From Alopecurus myosuroides (Eukaryota; Streptophyta; Magnoliopsida; Poales; Poaceae): DNA of 64,000 bases. The notes beneath the pieces are model-generated. The model made no database searches and was not told the DNA's origin. It saw only the letters and a program-made list of their open reading frames with translations. The DNA is taken from contig CM054059.1 in the NCBI GenBank assembly GCA_028641055.1, positions 45,024,477 to 45,088,476 on the forward strand, written 5' to 3'. Every line of letters begins with the position of its first letter. Position 1 is the stretch's first letter. The position numbers and the translations under genes were made by a program. Positions 8,925 through 19,623 of the stretch are shown in pieces.

Positions 8925-11900
8925 ATGGACTCCGGCAACTCACCGTGCGCCGCAGAGGAGAACTCGGTCTCCGTCGACATCGACGAGATCATCAACACCA
9001 TGGACCCGTAGCTCGATTCTCCGAGCCGTGCCGCCGCTAACGCACCGGAGAACACTTTCGGTGACCAGGCCCGCGAGGATCCTCCTCTCGCGGCTGAGAA
9101 CCTGGCCGCCTCTTCCTCTGCGCCGCCTCCGCCACTCGTCCCCGAAACGGCGGAAGAGAAAATCCTCCTCGTCGGGGAGGAGCTCGCCGCTGCGGCCGCC
9201 GCCCCCGGAGCCGAAGACGAGGGCGAGATCTCCGGTAATTGGAGCTTGTGCAACATCACCCCTTCCCTTATTCCGACAATGGAGAAGGAGGGGCTGATCG
9301 TGAAGGGAAAATGGCGGCATGAGGAGGACGACTCCGAGCCCTCGCCAAGAGCCGAGGAACGGGTTCTCCTGACCTCGCACATTTCTCGAGGTATGGGAAT
9401 TCCACCTTCCGCCTTCTTCCTCCAAATTCTCAACCACTATAACATCCAACCCCACAACCTGCCACCAAACTCTATTCTATATTTAGCCGGGTTCCAGGCC
9501 CTCTTCGAAGGGTATCTAGGATTAGCACCTAGGCTAGATTTCTGGCAGTATTGCTTCGGGGTTAAGCGAAACCCCTCTGAGGGCACACTCCCGACTTGCG
9601 GGACCATATCCTTTACCCTGCGTAGATTCAGGGAGGATTGGTTTCCCAAGATAAAAACATCGGAATCCGTCAAATTCTGGACGGGTTCCTTTTTCTACCA
9701 CCAAGACATCCCGTTTCCTGGAAAGGAAACGGGGATTCCACCTTTCACCAATTGCGCTGCCACTCCCCAAGATAATTGGGCAGAGGACGCAGTTCAAACC
9801 CTGCCGTATGACTTGATGAAAATCAAACGGCGCATCGCGAAACTCGTTCCAAACCTCCTCTTACTGGAACTGACACTGTCTTGTGTTTGTTCGGAAGACG
9901 TATCCAGCCTCTGGCGTATCGAACTCGGATTCTGTGTGAATACAAAGGCCCGAAAGATACCATGAGGGGGACGGACAAGGCATTCTCGAAGAGGGACTTC
10001 AAAAAGCGGGTTAATCATTTGGTCTCCACACGCGACCAATATGAAGAAAGCCGAGAGATGTACCATGAAGGCAACCCCGTCCCAAAGGTAATACTTTTTC
10101 TTCTTTGGGCAATTTCTCGGATTTTTATTTTTCTCAGGTTTCCTGACTTAGTCGGATATTGTTCTTTTTCCATAGTTTGCCGACCTCACCGACAAAGATC
10201 TTGCAACTGATGCCGAACTGGACGCACTGCGTGCCAGGTTTTCTGGTGGTCGGAAACGCAAGAAGTCATCAACTGCTGAAGCGGTGGTGGAACTTTACGG
10301 AATTCCCGTCGCTACTTCCAGGTAATCATCTGGGTTTCCGTTTTTTTCTGCTTTTGGTCGCAGGAGTTATTTTACTTTCTCGAAAAACTGATTTCTCGAA
10401 ATTTTCTTTTACTTCCTTTCCTTTTTAGCCTTGCTCCTACTTGTCTGAAGCCAAAGAAGTTGAAGAGACATAAGGCAGCTACTGGCAAGGGGGTGCATCC
10501 ATCCCCTGCTGTAGCTCCTGATACCCCAGCTGCTCCAGGAGGAGAAAACCAATCTGTAAGGGAGGAAGAGTATCGCCTGCCGACCAGCCATCCCATTGCA
10601 TCTGAGACGGATGCGAGGGAAAGGGCGGTGCCGGAAATGGGTGGCCCTTCTCGTACAACTGAGGAGGAACTCATCCCGACTTTTGACAGAGATTTTAAGG
10701 TAAAGGAAGAACTGTTTGACGAACACGGATACATTCGTCCGTGGGCTACCAAATTCTTCGCTCCAGCACCTCTGATTTGTCCTTGGCCGCAAGGCGGGCT
10801 TGTTGTAAGGAATAACTTCGTGTTTTCACCTCGGCAGGTCATCCAGGACGGCCTTTGCCATGTTGGGATTCTTTTTGCCGACTATGCAAAAAAATTCAAT
10901 GAAAACTTGGCAAACCTGAACAAGATGAGCCAGGTAATATCTCTAGCCCCCAAGCAATAAGTCAAATGTACACTTTTGTCTTAATGCTTTTTTCATTGTT
11001 ATGCTTGTTTTTAACTTAAGCATTTTTTGTCTCTTTTCCGTGTTTCAGCAAACTGCTGAGAACATCAACTCGGAAGTTTTCAACAAACTTACCATCAAGA
11101 ACAAGGAGGTGAAAACCCTTCTTTCCATTCTTAAGGATAAGGAGGCAGAACTGTCATCCACTCAGCAAAAGCTGAGCGAATCAGCAGGTAAAAATTTCTC
11201 TGCTTTCAGTTGTGATTTTTTCTAAGTAGTTTTCTGAGTTTCTAACTCTTCCTTTACTTGCTTTTCAGCTTCTTTGGCGAAAGCCAAACAAATTGCTGAA
11301 GATGCTGACAACGCCGAAAACCTCTGTCGCGAGAACCTGGATCTTCACAAGTTAACTGTGAAGCTCCAGAAGGACTTGGAGGCCAGCCAACTAGCTGTTG
11401 GCATTGCCAAGTCTAAGGCCTCCAGCCAGGCCGAGAAAGATAAGGCCACCATCCGGGATCTGGAGAACGCCTTGAACCAGCGCCTTGAAGAAGGCACCGA
11501 GATGGACCAGATTCTCGGTAAGCTACTTTGCCTTTTACCGGATTTTCCTTGTTTTCTCTTCTCCTGTTTTTTCTAACACTTGTGTGCTGATTGAAACAGA
11601 AGGTAGCCCCCAGCTTACCCGCATTGAAAGAATCCGGGCTTTCGGGAAGGATTTCACCACGATCAAGGCTGCGGGAATGCTACTTATCAACAAGTACGTT
11701 CCCGAGAAATCTGGGGAGCTCTAGGAAGTTGAAAAACTTTCGGAAGCTATTGTGGAGGTGGCGAACCGCAAGGAGTCCCTGCTCCGTTCTGCGGCTCACG
11801 GTGCACGCATGGCTCTTGCGCTCATGCGCATGCACTATCCTACTGCCAAATCTTGGCGTGTGGCGTCCGGCATCCCTTAGGGATACACGGAAGCTCAACG

Positions 11901-12029
11901 GGCTAGCATCTTTGATGAAATCAAAGGTCACGCCACCAAGATTGCCACCATGGTGAACATCTCCACCTTCTACCCCGAAGAAGCAATCCCGGCAACTCCA
12001 GAGGAATCCAGCAGCGAGGAAGAGTCGGA
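8925..12029 (+). pseudogene. Antisense gene of Gypsy B (Transposase_28-like), broken
   Basis: Homologous exon by exon to the Gypsy A gene at 28377-31315. Exons by GT-AG homology: 8925-10087, 10176-10321, 10429-10933, 11049-11187, 11269-11517 and 11600 to the end. The N-terminal third carries the gypsy-type-transposon block (GIPPSAFFLQILNHYNIQPH, then LPPNSILYLAGFQALFEGYL). The rest is Lys/Glu/Gln-rich and probably coiled coil. Damage: TAG at 9007-9009, a frameshift near 9865, and in-frame TAGs in the last exon (about 11722 and 11878). Exon 3 contains an in-frame GT...AG segment (10700-10837, 138 bp) lacking in Gypsy A. Copia 1 interrupts the last codons; the final few bases and a TGA lie at 23268-23279. 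The cellular role of this protein is unknown. Confidence 0.8.
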
Positions 12030-13358
12030 TGTTGGGAATATGCCCTAGAGGCAATCATGTATGATGTAATTCCCACTGTATTCATAAAGTTATTAAGTTG
12101 TCCTTGTTTTGAACATCTGATATATATCATTGAATATGTGATTCGATTGTGGAACTATATATTCATGTTGTTCATACTAGATTGTCCTTGGTCATTTAGG
12201 TTGTGCTCGACACACACCCTAGACTAATGTGAGTGTTGGCTGATGACACGGTTCCACTTGTCATGGGCATGGTGATGCCATTCCAACGTTCACGGACTTG
12301 GCTAAAGAGTTTAGCAAGTCGGACTGACCCACATTGAGATGCAACGATCAAGTCGTCATTTGCATATCTCAATCAATGTAATCCTTAGACCTGAGGTTGT
12401 CGCACAATCCGAGTTGTGGATCACCGACTTAGGTTCTGTCAAACGTTGTTCTGTGACAAGGCAACTATAAAGGCAGAGTTCGGGTCGAATGAGAAGCAAG
12501 CTGCGTGATGTGGATAATCAAGATGGGATTTTGCCCCTCCGAATGGAGAGATATTCTCTGGGCCCTCTCGGGTGATATGATTCAGGAAGCATGGCCATGC
12601 GCAACTCAGTTAAGTGTTAACTGTGTCTGTTGACTAAGAGTTAGTCAGGTGAATCACATATCACGGATCGAGAAGAGAGTTGAGCTATTTAAGGGATGAC
12701 GATAAATCGCCTATAGCTCGACAAGGTATATCGTGAGGAAAAAAGGACTAAGATGAATATCACATTGAAAGGTATGTCGTCATGACTCAATGGTACTTGG
12801 GAGTCGGCACGTTCTGCTAGGAGCCGCTACCGATTGATCGATTGGGAGTTGGACTCCAATCGTGTCCAAGTCGCCATGAGCCTGCAGGGTCGCACACTTA
12901 AGAGCGGGAGCAAGTATTGGTTGGGTTGGACCCGAACCGGAAATGGACCGAGTTAGTGAGTCGGACTCACAGAGGGAATGGGCCACAAGTGTTGTGCAGC
13001 CCATTACCATACGCTATATAAAGAGGGGCGCAGGTTGCCCAGCGGGCACGTCAGTCCACTCTCCCATGCGTTGGGAACCCTAGCCCCACTCAGTCCAGCC
13101 GCCGCACCGGACCTAGCAGTCCGCCGTCGGAGCTCCTCCTCGTACGTGTGGATACCGGCAGAGGTGCTGTACGTTCAGCACTTCGACGTTCGAGGGATTG
13201 GATCGGCCGGACCGGATTGTGGGACTGCACTGCCCCGACGCGCTGCATCGATAATCCGCACCTGCGCGTCTAGTGGTAATACTCGTGGCCTTCTACCTCG
13301 GCTAGATCTTGGAAGCATCGGGTAGGAAAAGTTTTGTTTATCTCTACGCGTTCCAACA
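12030..13358 (+). repeat. Copia 1 5' LTR
   Basis: 1329 bp, TGTTGG...CCAACA. A TATA box (GCTATATAAAGAGG, about 13012-13025) marks U3/R. Followed by G and the PBS. Confidence 0.95.
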
Positions 13359-13359
13359 G

Positions 13360-13371
13360 TGGTATCAGAGC
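13360..13371 (+). other. Copia 1 primer-binding site
   Basis: TGGTATCAGAGC, matching the 3' end of plant initiator tRNA-Met, one base after the LTR. Confidence 0.9.
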
Positions 13372-14692
13372 GGTAGTTTCTGATATTAGGCCCGAGATCC
13401 ATACATATGTGATATGTAGTTAGCGTTAGATGTGATCTAATTGCTGTTTTGGTGGTCGGTCTATGAGATAGATCGGTTTTGTACAAGGTTGATTGGATCA
13501 ATCGTACTCGGGGTTAATGGATGATCTGGTTTCTGTGATCATACTGCTAAGGTCGTGGAACAACTTACCCCTACCGGTCGGTTTCCGCCATCGGGGTATA
13601 CCGTGACACATAAATCCAGTTGCGGTGATCGAAGATCAAAGAGTTTGGTCGAATCGGAATACGGATCAGATTCGGGTAAAATCGTTTTATCCGATGAAGA
13701 AATCCATGATCGGAATGCAGATGAGATCTGCGTTTTCCGAAATCGTCGGACCGCCGGCTTCGCCCTGTCGTAGCGCCTTAGATGTCGTTGCGAGTTTCAC
13801 AATGCCGGTAGATATCGTATCTATGCATAACTTGTTTTTGCAGGAAGTTGTGAATGGTATGGCTTATGTGCATGTGATGTGTGTAATCCATACATGATCT
13901 GCGTATCATATTTATGTCAGCCGGCTGGAGCCTAGGTGCTGTCATTTTATTGTATACCGTCCTGCGTGTCGGATTCTCTATGTAAATTTTCATTTACTAG
14001 CTAGTGTAGCTTGTTGGAGAACCCGGTGGCATGCAAGTCGATGTACAAGTCGGCTACATGGAGTAAGATGGCGCGTGACAAGAGTTGGCACGAGTCGACT
14101 TACAAGCTTCGTGGAGATGGAGATCAGCATGAAGAGAGCCATACCATTTCACATTATAATTATTTTATTTGTGTTATTGTTATGTCTCTATTTACCTCTA
14201 TTTAGATAGTTGGTAGATTCTTTAATCTCTCAAAGAAGGTCTAGTCGGTCGCCCCGCCAGTGCTGCACCATCACAAGTCGGACATTCTTGGTAGTGGGCT
14301 CATAAAATTGAGGTGCTACCAATTCTTTCCGGTTAGGTGGGTTTGAGTCGGACTCTTACAAGCAGAAGCACTTGGTAATCTAGACGAGTCCATCACAACG
14401 GTTGTGGGGCTCGGGGCGAGGAAGGTTGGGAGCCGGGGCATGTGATGCCACCAAGCTAACAGGAGTCGTATAGGGATACGATTGGCAAGGTGTTGCCTAC
14501 CTAGATCACTTGACGGCTAGCAGTGATGCTAAAGCTCACTAGTCGGATTGCTTATTTAGGGTCTTGAATCACTTAGCAACCATCGGAGGGATGTTGGTTA
14601 TAGTGGGAGCATAAGTATTAAAACGTTTAATATGCCTGCTCTTTTATGAATACATGTCTTAAGTGTTTTTGCGTATTTTCTGTTGTAGATCA
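13372..14692 (+). other. Copia 1 untranslated leader
   Basis: 1.3 kb between the PBS and the gag ATG. No conserved frame; long leaders of this kind are usual in this copia group. Confidence 0.7.
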
Positions 14693-15318
14693 ATGGCACC
14701 TAGCAACCTTCCTCAGTTGTCCGCGTTTGCGTTGAGGTCAATCCTAGAGAAAGATAAGCTTAATGGAACTAATTTCACCAACTGGTATCGTAATCTGAGG
14801 ATAGTCCTCAAGCATGACAAGAAAGAACATGTTCTAGAAACTCCACTTCCAGAAGAGCCAGATGACGATGCGGCTGTCGCTGTCACGAATGCCTACCGTA
14901 AGACTAGAGATGAGTCTACGGAGATTAGCTGTCTTATGCTTGCACACATGGAACCGGACTTGCAGTAGCAGTTCGAGAATGTTGAGGCCTACGATATGAT
15001 CGAAAGCCTCAAAAGTATGTTCCAGGCTCAGGAAAAGACCGAGAGGTATCAAGTCTCTCAAGCTTTGCTGGGCTGTAAGCTGAAAGATGGCGATCCACTG
15101 AGTCCGCATGTAATCAAGATGATTGGTTACATTCAGTCTCTGGATCGACTGGGCGTCCCAATTAACGAAGAGTTCGCTACTGATATAATTCTGAACTCTC
15201 TTCCTAGTGTGTATGGTTCGTTCATCTCGAACTACCATATGCATGGTATGGATAAGAGTATCACTGAATTACACGGGATGCTCAAAACGGCAGAGGCTGA
15301 TATCAAGAAAGGCGCCAG
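14693..15318 (+). pseudogene. Copia 1 gag, N-terminal part, interrupted
   Basis: The ATG at 14693 opens MAPSNLPQLSAFALRSILEK. The UBN2/gag-type core (LNGTNFTNWYRNLR...LHGMLKTAEADIKKG) follows. An in-frame TAG at 14966-14968 splits it, and the frame resumes at once. The CACTA transposon enters after codons for KGA at 15318. The rest of gag continues from 18585 on the far side of the duplicated CAG. Confidence 0.85.
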
Positions 15319-15569
15319 CACTACACCACAACACAGAATTCCCTACTAACGTGTGTCGGCAATAGTAACTTTGCACAACAGAATGTTGGTCGGAAAAAGT
15401 TCTATCGAACAGTCGGTCGGTAATACATTCGTACAAGAACTGATTGTCAGTTGGGAAAAATAGAAAATTTGGTATCAAACGATCAGTCGGGAATACGCTA
15501 ACACCCAACAAATTCTCGGTCGGTAAAAAACCCCGACCAACAGCTGGATGCAAAATGGGCTGGGAGTGC

Positions 15570-16640
15570 GCGCGCGACTAAAATGTGGAAGGGCCAAAGT
15601 TCAGCCCAAGCCCACGTTTCCAGCCAAATAAACCGATGGTATATATAAGGTTCATAACCCTAGTGCTCTTATCCCCTCCGTCTCTCCCGCTCAGCGGCGG
15701 CGCCCCAACCCCTCTCCTCAGATCCAGTCCACCTTTGCGTGCTCCGCGCCTCCGCCGTAGACCAGCTCCGCTCCACCGACAAATGCTCTCAGACGAAGGG
15801 TCCACAACATCTTCCTCATCCCCTCCCCTGCCCTGCTCTCTCCACTGAACCACATCGACTCCGTTCCCTGCCGCCGCGTGTGCTGGCAGACTCGGGATGT
15901 TGCCTCCTCGTTTCAGGGTGCCGGCGCGGCGATGTTTTGGTCCGACCGAGCTCCACCAACACGCCATTCCCGAGCTCCACCGGCGCAGGCTCTCCGACTC
16001 AGCCTTCCAGGCCTTCCGAGAGGGAACAACCGTCCCCATCCTCTAGGACGTGGTTCCTCCAAGCGCGGTTGTAAGCTGTACTCCAGCGGTTCATAGTTCG
16101 GAGGTCAGCAGTGCTGCTGAGGTGCTCCTGAGCGGCAAAGGTCGAAGGAGATGACAGGCGACATCAGGCCATGGAGTAGGTTTGCCATGTATGTCATGGA
16201 GCAGCAGGTGCAGCTCCTCGATGGTGCGTCCCTGCCCTCTTTAGCTTCAATTTAACTCTCTATGTACTCCATAACACTAGAATAAACTATGTGCTGGACA
16301 GTTAGAATCACCAAGAATACAGACGTGTTTTTTAATTATACCTGAAAATACATTGTTGGTGTGAAGGTTTTTACTCTATTGGACATCCATTGTTTTGAAT
16401 TTCAAGTCAGAAGCTCATTCTTGTTGCTAGTTACTGTTTTCTTTATGAATACTACTTAAGTATAGGAAATTAGATACTAACTTTGTAGATTTTTTTGCTT
16501 TCTAGGTGGTTGCTGATTACATATACAACCATTTGACAAAGGAAACTGTCTTGAGCATGCTTTGGTCCATAGGTAGTGTCAAGCATTCATCCTCTATGGA
16601 CCTGGTACTTGTGTGGAAGGTGAGCTAAAGCGTTTCCACA
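15570..16640 (+). other. Possible captured gene fragment inside CACTA-1
   Basis: A TATA-like GGTATATATAAGG (about 15635-15648) is followed by a GC-rich stretch resembling a grass 5' UTR/first exon (15660-16230), a possible donor (GATG|GTGCGT near 16224), an AT-rich gap, and a possible acceptor (TTGCTTTCTAG near 16505) before a short exon-like piece. The composition contrasts with the AT-rich remainder. I cannot identify the gene, and the open frames here (15739-16074, 15585-15848) have no recognisable domain. Confidence 0.3.
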
Positions 16641-18220
16641 AGGCAGCTTTGAAACATGTGAGAGTTTGCTCTGTTTTTCGTGCTTCATTCCTTGGCGTTT
16701 GTATAACTGAAAGCTTTATCTGCTTATCATCCACTGCTTTATAGACTGTAATACTAGTATGCATGTTGTAGATTACATCTAACTGAAAGTTCTGTCCGCT
16801 TGTTTTCATTAGTGTCTCATTGGGTATATTACTAACAGGATAGTATCCATCAGTGGTTCAGCCCAACCTTGGATTATTTAGTTAATGAAGAAACGTCAGT
16901 ATACCCTTATTCGCTATTTTTCAGTACAACTCTTAAGTTAGTTTTCTCTCGGACTATTCTGAATTGTTTCCTCCCCAAGGGTCTAGTAATTTTTACTATT
17001 GCCACAAAATAGTCTCTTTGTGTTGTGTATGAATCAATTATTAGTCACTAGTCTTTATGTATGTAAAAAAAAAAGATGTTATATTTTTTTACTCAATCAT
17101 GCTATCAGATTACTATCGTTAGTGTGAGTAACATTTCAATCAGTAGGTTACATTTTCTATCTCATAAATTTGAATTTACTGAGATGAAATCTATAACATA
17201 ACAAAAGTTGATTCTATAGCCTTAGGTTTTGCTGGACTGGGTTGGTTTTGTTTGTACTCAAATTTGCTTGATTCGTTGCCATCAATAACGACAACATGGA
17301 TCTCTTTGCCGTGCTCGGTGTGGACCAGGCCAGCTCTCGATTGGTACTAACAGCCCAGCACATGTTTGTTCCTGCTGATACACCTGATACATGTAGATGC
17401 GATATACTATTTCAATTGCATTCCCCTGTTGGTAAAGGTGCTAATTGATTTATGAGATGGGTCAGGCTGTATGCGGTTTCCAGCTATACAGCATGCACGT
17501 ACATGTTTGATAGGTGCATACAAGTGCTAGTTGATTCATGAGATGGACTAGTTGGCATATGTCGCTTAGTTATGGTCTAATATTTGATCTGTGTGGACAA
17601 GTGCTGATGGATGCTTCTTTATGGTCTGTTAATGAAACTTTTCCCAGACATAAGACATATGCTTCTTTGATTGTTTTTTGTATTTTTCAAATTTTTGTGA
17701 ATTATCATGACAGTTGACCTTATTGTCAAAAACAAATGTCTCATGTTTATACGTGTTTGTGCAGGTGTCATGCAAAACTTGTGTTGCAAGTGCAGGTGTC
17801 ATGCAAAACTTGTGTTGCAACATATATTTCACTAAGTAGCTCGCGGTTTTGCATCAACAAGATGTTTTATGTATGTAGGATACGTTTTGTAAACTAGATC
17901 ATCTATCACTTTTGGAGACCTCATCATCTATCACTTTTGGAGACCTGATTATGTTTTGTGTATGTAGGATACCTTCTGTAAACGTGACTATCTATCACTT
18001 TTGTAAACCTGATTGTCTAGCACTTTTGTAAACCTGATTATCTAGCACTTATGTAAACCTGATTATCTGGTAATCAGCTGAGAAAAGTTGAACAATCAGA
18101 CCATTATCATTTTGTGTAGCTGACTTATTTTTGGCTGTCATCTGAATATTAAGGCTTTTGTGTGTGGTTGTAAGTTCTTTGGCAATTAGTACCGTCAGAA
18201 GGGTTGGAAAGGCTTGTTGA
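16641..18220. other. CACTA-1 interior, AT-rich, no gene seen
   Basis: No credible coding frame. Contains a 34-bp direct duplication (about 17760-17822, TGCAGGTGTCATGCAAAACT core) and the 25-bp array listed separately. Confidence 0.5.
17986..18070. repeat. 25-bp tandem repeat in CACTA-1
   Basis: Three and a half units of the type GATTATCTAGCACTTTTGTA followed by AACCT. Two related copies with GGAGACC lie just upstream at 17896-17946. Confidence 0.8.
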
Positions 18221-18587
18221 TATTGTTGAAAAGCTGGTCGGAAAAAGAAACGCCGACTGATAAGGGGACGTTATTGGTCCATTGCAGGCACAACAGAAAG
18301 TTGGTCGGGAATAGGTTTATGACGTCTGACTGTATGTTGGGAAAACAATGTCAGTCGGGAAAAGAAATGTCTGTCGGGAGAAGAATGTCGGTCGGCAAAC
18401 ATTTCACAGCAGTGTCAAACGGTCGGTCGGAAAAGAAATGTCGGCCGGGAAAGGCCTTTCCCGACTGGACTTACGGTGACAGACAACATCAGTCGGTAAA
18501 ACCCTTTCCCGACCGAAATTCTGACATTGTAAGCTGTTTCCCCAACCAATTTGTCTGTCGGGAATCCTGTGTTGTGGTATAGTGCAG

Positions 18588-19623
18588 TCAAGTGTTGATG
18601 GTGCAGAATAAGGCTAAGTTCAAGAAGAGTTCTTGGACTAAGAAGAAGAAGGATAAGTCAGGAGGTAGCACCCATGGCCCTGTCCAGAGTGCTCCCTCAA
18701 AGACTAAACCTTCTCCTACAGCCGGAGCCAACTGCTTCTATTGCAAGCAAGATGGCCACTGGAAGAGGAACTGCACCAAGTATTTGGCTGACAGAGCCAA
18801 GAGTGGAGGTGTGACTTCCAACTCAGGTACGCTTGTGTGCAATGTTATAGACATTTATCTTGCTGATGCGCCTAATAGTTCTTGGGTATATGATACCGAA
18901 TCAGTTATTCACATATGCAACTCGTTGCAGGGACTGGTAAGAACTAGGAGCGTGGCAAGAGGAGAGGTTGACATTCGGGTCGGCAACAAGGCGAGAGTCG
19001 CTGCGTTGGAAGTCGGCACGATGCAACTTCATTTACCTTCAGGATTTTTATTGGAACTAAATAATTGTTATTATGTTCGAGCGCTTAGTCGAAACATTAT
19101 TTCCGCCTCATGTTTGATGAGACAAGGTTATGAGTCGAATATTAAGAATAATGGTTGTTCTTTATATTTGAAAGATATGTTTCATGGCTTTGCACCCGTT
19201 CAGAACGGGTTATTTATTTTAAATCTTGATAGTGAATCGGTCTATAACATAAATGTTAAAAGGTTGAAACCAAATGATCTGAATATGACTTACTTTTGGC
19301 ATTGTCGGCTTGGTCATATAAGTTGGAAGCGCATGAAGAAGCTCCATGATGATGGACTTCTAACTTCGTTTGACTTAGAGTCATTCGAGACATGCGAATC
19401 ATGCCTACTAGGCAAGATGACCAAGACACCTTTTGCAAGGAGTTGTGAAAGGGCGTCCGACTTGTTGGAACTAATACATAGTGATGTATGTGGACCAATG
19501 AGCACGACAGCTAGAGGTGGTTATGAGTACTTCATTACCTTCACTGATGATTTGAGTAGGTATGGATATATCTATTTAATGAAACACAAGTCGGAAGCCT
19601 TTGAAAAGTTCAAGGAATTCTAG
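18588..19623 (+). pseudogene. Copia 1 gag C-terminus, protease and integrase N-terminal half
   Basis: Gag resumes after CACTA-1 with a Lys-rich stretch and a CCHC zinc knuckle (CFYCKQDGHWKRNC). The protease shows WVYDTESVIHICNS, so the catalytic DTG is changed to DTE. Next come the GAG-pre-integrase region, the integrase zinc finger (HCRLGH...CESCLLGK) and the first catalytic Asp (IHSDVCGP). The frame ends at a TAG (19621-19623) after EKFKEF, where the family continues; the next frame is the same and goes straight on. Confidence 0.88.

Larger units (their letters stand above)
15319..18584. mobile_element. CACTA-1: non-autonomous CACTA DNA transposon inside Copia 1 gag
   Basis: 3266 bp. Terminal inverted repeats start CACTACACCACAACACAG on the left and CACTATACCACAACACAG read inward from the right. 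It is flanked by the 3-bp duplication CAG (15316-15318, 18585-18587), the size expected for the CMC/En-Spm superfamily. Both subterminal regions (15350-15545 and 18225-18560) are rich in GTCGG and CCGAC words in both orientations, the usual transposase-binding architecture. No transposase (TnpD/TnpA) is recognisable, so it must have been mobilised in trans. Removing it with one CAG restores the gag frame. Confidence 0.93.

Noticed and set aside
9437..10066. Minus-strand frames opposite the Gypsy B antisense gene
   Set aside because: The plus-strand frame matches the Gypsy A protein residue by residue; the minus frames have no counterpart there.
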